Shown here one piece after another: positions 59,574-64,000 of a DNA stretch of 64,000 nt (the stretch's first letter is position 1; each line of letters starts with the position of its first letter). This DNA is from Symbiodinium natans. Lineage: Eukaryota; Sar; Dinophyceae; Suessiales; Symbiodiniaceae. The notes beneath the pieces were generated by a model. It saw only the letters and a program-made list of their open reading frames with translations, searched no databases and was not told where the DNA came from. The stretch spans positions 907,275 to 971,274 of the forward strand of contig CAJNDS010000313.1 in the NCBI GenBank assembly GCA_905221605.1, in the 5' to 3' direction. Both the position numbers and the translations under genes were made by a program.

Positions 59574-59639
59574 TCAAGCGAGATCACAGACGGGAAGTCC
59601 AGGATTGTAGTGCATGATCCCCTTCCTTGCACTGCCTAA
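59574..59639 (+). CDS. Exon-like segment
   Basis: Reads SSEITDGKSRIVVHDPLP then CTA and TAA. Protein-like; no splice consensus. Confidence 0.35.
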   Translation, partial: SSEITDGKSRIVVHDPLPCTA

Positions 59640-59824
59640 ACCTGGACATCTAGACCTCAAGCCTTAGACCCTACTTCGGGATACTTGGGAATGATTTTTG
59701 ATTTTCGGGTACTACATTTCCTACGAAACAGCTGAAATGTTAATTTTTCTCTAGGGTTCCAAGTTCATTGAGGTTGTAGCTCATGAACCCCTAAACCTAC
59801 GTAGGTGGACCCTAAATCCTAAGC

Positions 59825-60055
59825 CGCCCATCATCAAGCGCCTGTCAAGCGCCGCCTTGGGCGCGTGAATCGATTTGCGTTCGTAGCCGGGACGCAGGGT
59901 GCCTGCCGGATCCCATGTTGATATGGCACAAGGCTGTGCGCCTGCCGTTGATCTACAAAAACCTGCAACACCCGCAGCCGAATCAGCCCAACAGGCTCTC
60001 TAAACTCCCCGTAAACCCCAAGAGCCGTATGCTGCAAGCCTTAAGGTTACCTTAA
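59825..60055 (+). CDS. 76-codon open segment
   Basis: Reads RPSSSACQAPPWARESICV, then DPMLIWHKAVRLPLIYKNL and NPKSRMLQALRLP-stop. The internal ATG would give 46 residues. A 67-codon minus frame opposes it. Repeated CCTTAAGGTTA units lie at its end (60,038-60,075). Confidence 0.35.
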   Translation, partial: RPSSSACQAPPWARESICVRSRDAGCLPDPMLIWHKAVRLPLIYKNLQHPQPNQPNRLSKLPVNPKSRMLQALRLP

Positions 60056-60118
60056 GCCTTAAGGTTACCTTAAGTCTTAAATGGCCTCAAGCCCTAAACT
60101 GCCTTTTCACCCGTACGA

Positions 60119-60367
60119 GTGCGAGCTGTGCGCGAAGACAATCTAGAGGGGCGTGGGATCTTGAGAAGCGCCTGCAACCGTAGCTGTCAGGCCCTGCGCC
60201 TGGTAAAGCAGAGCACGCTGAGCCCGAAAACTCCATTGCTCAGAGCTTCCGCTTTGGATGCCGGAAGGGCTTCGTTGATAGATCTGGGTTGTGCTTGGGG
60301 ATATTTTCTCATTTCCCTGCTTTCCTTTGTCAGGGAAAGATGCATAAGTTATCTTCAAAGGGCTTGA
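60119..60367 (+). CDS. 82-codon open frame
   Basis: GTG start; reads RAVREDNLEGRGILRSACN and ends LGCAWGYFLISLLSFVRER-like with a hydrophobic stretch near residues 55-72. Possible membrane segment. No family recognised. Confidence 0.35.
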   Translation: MRAVREDNLEGRGILRSACNRSCQALRLVKQSTLSPKTPLLRASALDAGRASLIDLGCAWGYFLISLLSFVRERCISYLQRA

Positions 60368-60369
60368 AG

Positions 60370-60860
60370 CACAGCTCAGATGGGCTTGCCGAGGGGGGGG
60401 TTTGGAGATGGCATTGGTAGACGGGCCATACCTTGGGGACCAAATGAACCTAAACTTGGTGTCAGACAGATTCCCTATACTACTATAACTCCTATTAAGG
60501 TATATGAACCATAAACCCTTTTAGGGTTCATCTCGAACCCTAGGTAAGGAACAAGAGGCGGACGCCGAAACCCTCAACTCCAAGCACTTTCTTTGCCGAA
60601 AGTCCCGCTGCAACCCACAGATGGGTTTAGGGTTTAGGGTTTAGGGTTTAGGGTTTAGAGTTTATGGGTAGTTCTCTGAATAAGGGTCCGTTTTTGGGAT
60701 CCCTTGTTAAAGGGTGCCGCCTTGTCATGGGGCACAACAAAAAGGGCCCAGAATTTAGGAGACTGCCCAAAAAAAAACACACTGCAAAGCCTGCCAAACT
60801 CTCTGGGTTGAGGGTCTTGAGTTCGCCCGGATTGTAAAAACAAAAGTCACGAGTGTTCGC
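60370..60860. other. Unique segment with TTTAGGG array
   Basis: TTTAGGG at 60,625-60,662. GGGATCCCTTGTTAAAGGG (60,697) resembles 10,285. No gene seen. Confidence 0.4.
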
Positions 60861-60940
60861 TTAGGGTTTGGGGTTTAGGGTTTAGGGTTTAGGGTGTAGG
60901 GTTTAGGGTTTAGGGTTTAGGGTTTAGGGTTAGGGTTTAG
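60860..60940. repeat. TTTAGGG array
   Basis: About eleven units. Confidence 0.95.
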
Positions 60941-61008
60941 GTATCTAAACCCTAAAACCCTGAGCCCTAAACCTCAAAACCCTAGCCCTGAGCCTGAAAC
61001 CCTAAAGC

Positions 61009-61099
61009 TTGGGACGTTCCCGCTCATACTACCAGTCCTTCATGGGGACTATAGTATCCCCTATTGTCAGGGCTGTTTGTATAAGGGGGAACATCTCAA
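61009..61099. mobile_element. Family A MITE-like element, copy 5
   Basis: Ends TTGGGACGTTCCCGC and GGGGGAACATCTCAA. Flanks CCTAAAGC and CCTAAACC (61,001-61,008; 61,100-61,107) form an 8-bp duplication with one mismatch. Confidence 0.7.
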
Positions 61100-61142
61100 C
61101 CTAAACCCTAAACCCTAAGACCTGAAGCTCTCAACCCTGCAG

Positions 61143-61235
61143 GACATGGGCCCAGATCCGAAGATCGCTCCCGAACCGGGCATGTTCGGGGCCCGATGTT
61201 GTTTTTGTTTGTTCACTCTCGGGTTTCGGGTTTAG
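61143..61235 (+). CDS. Exon-like segment
   Basis: Acceptor GCTCTCAACCCTGCAG, then DMGPDPKIAPEPGMFGARC then CFCLFTLGFRV, ending in TTTAGGG text. The real exon probably ends near 61,200. C-array before. Confidence 0.4.
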   Translation, partial: DMGPDPKIAPEPGMFGARCCFCLFTLGFRV

Positions 61236-61945
61236 GGTAAAAGGCTTAAGGCAAAAGGGTAACGGGTAATTTGAAGGGTAAAGGGTTAAGGATTAAGGCT
61301 AAACGGGAAGAGGGTAAAGGGCAAGGGGTCTTGTCTTGTAAGGTTTTTGACTGTTTTGTAACAGGTTCTTGAAGGTTTTCTTTTTTGGACTGCGGGCTTG
61401 GAGGGGGGGGGGGGGGGGGGGGGGGGGAGCGTCGTTTTCGTTCTGCTGTTTGTCATGCGGAGCAGTGTCCGAGAAGGCTACGACTTGGGATTTAGGGCTC
61501 AAAGGGTTAAGGGTTCCTGCGCTACCAGGACACCCTAAACCCCAAACCCTCAACCCCTTTAAAACTTAGTAGTAGAGTAGATAACCTTTTAACCCTTTTT
61601 TGGGGGGGCATTCTAATCCCTATTAATAATCCCAAAGGTAAACCCTAACCCCTAAACTCTAAACCCTAAACCCTAAACCCTAATAACCTTTAGTTGCCCA
61701 GTTTACTGGACATAGGGGTTAGGGGTTAGGGTTTAGGATGTAGGTTAGGGGATGTTCGTGCCTGTCAAACTGTCAGATGGCTCAGTTTAGGGTCTGGGTT
61801 TCAGGGTCGGAGGTTGAGGGTGCGCCGCATTTGGGGTCTTAAGGGTCTAGGAAGGTTTATGGGTAGGTGCAAGGGCGATGAAGCGTCTGAATGAGGTTGT
61901 AACCATTTATATGTATTTGCCCTACTTAAAGCCGGTAACCCGGGT
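61236..61945. other. Low-complexity and unique segment
   Basis: GGGTAAAGGGTAA-type purine repeats (61,238-61,325), poly-G (61,401-61,428), degenerate repeats. Frames through poly-G are artefacts. Confidence 0.5.
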
Positions 61946-62282
61946 ATGACGAGGAAACTGGCTGTGTCTTTCGCTGACGCGGAAGGCGTGTGGATGTCAA
62001 AAACAAGGGAGGTTCTCACAGATCATCTTCCGCCAAAAAACGTCTCGCCCTTGCGTGCCGCAACAAGGTCTGCTTGCTGGGCCGCGCTTGGCTGAAAAGT
62101 TTGAAAGCAAGATTGTCCAAAGGGGCCACCGGAAGAGCGACATGGAGGGAGGCTCAGTAGCGAAAGTGAAAAAAGTTGCAGACGTCAAGAATGCCAGACG
62201 CCTCATGCTGTTGACTGTTGTCAGAAGGAGCCAGGGGTGCAACGGAGGGGGCTATAGGGGCCCCATCTGCCCTGATGTTTAA
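61946..62282 (+). CDS. Two overlapping open frames, possible frameshifted gene
   Basis: ATG at 61,946 gives MTRKLAVSFADAEGVWMSK then TREVLTDHLPPKNVSPL and stops at 62,093. The +1 frame from about 62,050 continues LAGPRLAEKFESKIVQRGH then KVKKVADVKNARRLMLLTV to 62,280. Both halves are protein-like, so an intron or a single-base error near 62,060-62,090 may separate them. Confidence 0.35.
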
Positions 62283-62680
62283 AGCTTCTTGAGGGCTTTT
62301 TTGGGCTTAGTATCATGGGTGCTTCTGACTTCAAAGGGTAGGCACACGGTCCTTAGTATTTTGGGCCCTTAAACGAGGGCCCCTTATGCACCTTACATAG
62401 CTCTACAACCCCAGGGCCCATACTTCAGAACCTTTGAAGGAGGTAAGAGACCACATTAAGGGCCAACACAACTACCCTTGGATGACTCGCGGTTATGCTA
62501 TGCTCCCTCCTCGCCCCCCCCTCCCCCCAAACCGCTAAGGCAACCGTTCCCCTTCGAGCTCCCAGGCCAGTGCTTTTGCAAGGGCCGAGGATTTAGGATC
62601 CGTAGGGCTTGGGGTTTCGGGATTAGGGTTTAGAGTTTAGGGTTTAAGGTTTAGGGCTTAGGGTTTGGAGTTTAGGGTGG
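62283..62680. other. Unique segment
   Basis: No telomere-like array until 62,600-62,675, where degenerate TTTAGGG units occur. No gene seen. Confidence 0.4.
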
Positions 62681-62775
62681 TTGCCCAGGAGCCCCAAGCA
62701 TCAAACCCTTGTTAAGTTCTCGTTTCTGGGATATGCTTGTATGCATGCTGGGGTTACAGAAGCCTTGTGTGGGTC

Positions 62776-63220
62776 GGCGGGCCGATTGCATCAGTGGCAG
62801 CGGGGAGGTGGGGAGGCCCCTGCAGAGTGTGCCGCTGTTAGGTGCTTAAACCAAGCATCACTGTGCAGCCTGTGTAGCAACATTTTCGATTAAACCTCGA
62901 CATCTTCGATGAAGGAAGAGACCCGTTGTTGTTGTTGCCTCCGCACCCTACCCAGAGAAAGGCAAAGGCCACATTCTCGTTGCCTCCCTCCACACTGGTG
63001 GCCGGGTGTGGGGCAGCTATGCTTCTGGCAAGTTTCTGGCTGCCCTTGAGGCCAACGCGCCTGTTGCCAGGCGTATGACAGCAGAGCTTTGTGCCAACGT
63101 GTCCGCTGGTGGGCAGCCAGCACGTATCGTTGCTCTCTGGACGTGCGGAATGCATAGCCCGCTCGTACATACCTCATGCGCGGATTGCATCATCGGCAGG
63201 GGAGGCCATTCGTTGTTTAG
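62776..63220. repeat. 765-bp tandem duplication, copy 1
   Basis: GGCGGGCCGATTGCATCAGT starts here and again at 63,541. Similarity continues to GGCCATTCGTTGTTT (63,205-63,221). Confidence 0.9.
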
Positions 63221-63254
63221 AGGTGCTTCTTTTCTGTGTTTTTGTGGAGCATGA
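62922..63254 (+). pseudogene. Upstream copy of duplicated coding sequence
   Basis: The frame homologous to the second copy reads PVVVVASAPYPEKGKGHIL then ASLHTGGRVWGSYASGKF then LAALEANAPVARRMTAEL, and ends GASFLCFCGA-stop at 63,252. Compared with copy 2, a net 20-bp deletion removes the matching 5' codons and the frame meets a TGA upstream, so the start is lost unless splicing supplies it. Confidence 0.45.
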
Positions 63255-63540
63255 AAATGGTAGTCGTGAGCTGGTACGTAGGGGCACCATGCTAGTCCCC
63301 AAGGCTCACAAGCTTGTAAGGTCAGGGTGTTCGGTTTCTGAGTTCAGGAGTTTCGGGCTGGACTCCGTTAGTTACAGCTGCAGTCGCATTTTGACAGTTT
63401 ACTGCTTCCAGGGCTCTCTGACCCATGTGCTGAAGCGGTGTAGGGTTTTGGGCTAATAACAAGTTTCACTTTTTGGCTTGCATTGTTTGAGGGGGCTTTG
63501 TTTCCTTTCTCGGCCATTGCAAAAACCTGTTGTGCGGGTT

Positions 63541-63999
63541 GGCGGGCCGATTGCATCAGTGGCAGCGGGGAGGTGGGGAGGCCCCCGCAGAGTGTGCCGC
63601 TGTTAGGTGCTTAAACCAAGCATCACTGTGCAGCCTGTGTAGCAACATGTTCGATTAAACCTCGACATCTTCGATGGATCATGAGCATCGGCTGAAGGAA
63701 GGGAGACCCGTTGTTGTTGTTGCCTCCTCGCCCTACCCAGAGGGAGGCAAAGGCCACATTATCGTTGCCTCCCTCCACACCGCTGGCCGGGTGTGGGGCA
63801 GCTATGCTTCTGGCAAGTTACTGGCTGCCCTTGAGGCCAACGCGCCTGTGGCCAGGTGTATGACAGCGGAGCTTTGTGCCAACGTGTCCGCTGGTGGGCA
63901 GCCAGCACGTACCGACTGGACGTGCAGAATGCATAGCCCGCACGTACCTACCTCACGTGCGGATTGCATTATTGGCAGGGGAGGCCATTCGTTGTTTCT
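63541..63999. repeat. 765-bp tandem duplication, copy 2
   Basis: Second copy, cut by the window edge. The unduplicated part of each unit (63,222-63,540) holds a 121-codon frame of uncertain value. Confidence 0.9.
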
Positions 64000-64000
64000 G
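63674..64000 (+). CDS. Unrecognised protein, open to window edge
   Basis: ATG at 63,674, then 109 codons without a stop to the last base: MDHEHRLKEGRPVVVVASSP, then GGKGHIIVASLHTAGRVWG, then SGKLLAALEANAPVARCMT. The valine run followed by a GGKGH loop suggests a buried beta strand and a small ligand- or phosphate-binding loop, which is inference. Against copy 1 the changes include silent ones (GTT/GTG, GCA/GCG) and an in-frame 6-bp deletion, which supports coding. It is 3' incomplete, and tandem gene copies are common in dinoflagellates. No family is recognised. Confidence 0.55.
   Translation, partial: MDHEHRLKEGRPVVVVASSPYPEGGKGHIIVASLHTAGRVWGSYASGKLLAALEANAPVARCMTAELCANVSAGGQPARTDWTCRMHSPHVPTSRADCIIGRGGHSLFL

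Noticed and set aside
61299-61569. Frames around the poly-G run near 61,401
   Set aside because: Homopolymer-driven (poly-proline or poly-glycine) and flanked by simple repeats.
1-64000. rRNA, tRNA or spliced-leader genes
   Set aside because: No recognisable conserved rRNA segments, cloverleaf with expected loops, or dinoflagellate spliced-leader sequence was seen by eye. A covariance-model search would be needed to exclude them.

Overview
The window is nuclear DNA of a eukaryote, most likely a dinoflagellate (Symbiodiniaceae-like). The reasons are plant-type telomere heptamers (TTTAGGG/CCCTAAA) scattered through non-telomeric DNA, a LINE reverse-transcriptase tail of a kind I associate with dinoflagellate genomes, short exon-like segments with GT/AG-type borders, and high repeat density. 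The assignment is an inference; no spliced-leader sequence, rRNA or tRNA was seen. There is one 100-N assembly gap (36,020-36,119).

Region 1 (1-28,380) and region 3 (49,150-62,680) share one architecture. Short unique segments of about 50-200 bp alternate with arrays of TTTAGGG or CCCTAAA and with small inverted-repeat (MITE-like) elements. Many unique segments read as exons on the plus strand: pyrimidine-rich or -CAG acceptor, 14-45 open codons of protein-like composition, then GT. A common order is CCCTAAA array - exon-like segment - TTTAGGG array, so the presumed introns would carry TTTAGGG near the 5' end and CCCTAAA near the 3' end. One exon-like segment (23,451) carries an Aly/REF-type N-terminal motif. 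Another (51,000-51,790) is triplicated with an in-frame deletion and is the best internal proof of coding. Caution: an open frame of this length arises by chance in many 100-bp segments, and opposite strands or other frames are often open too, so most single exon calls are tentative.

Region 2 (28,380-45,370) is a composite satellite domain. A module of about 7-8 kb occurs twice in direct orientation, in the order palindromic TTTGGCCAAA block, GAATTAATT hairpin satellite, 30-bp CCCGGG repeat, 55-bp minisatellite, pyrimidine-rich 0.9-1.3 kb repeats. The domain is bounded by a 35-bp inverted repeat (28,624-28,658 and 43,930-43,963), and GAATAGTTT 9-bp satellites lie outside both ends. Almost all long ORFs here are by-products of the repeats.

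45,370-47,440 holds interleaved 32-bp and ~107-bp repeats. 47,440-49,150 is the longest stretch free of telomere-like arrays and holds candidate exons, including a repeat-rich S/W protein. 62,680-64,000 holds a 765-bp tandem duplication of an unrecognised coding sequence; the second copy is open to the window edge.

Two MITE-like families are noteworthy. Family A (five copies) has TTGGGATG... inverted ends and 8-bp target-site duplications. Family B has ends that coincide with GT...AG. Both are candidates for introner-like (intron-generating) elements.
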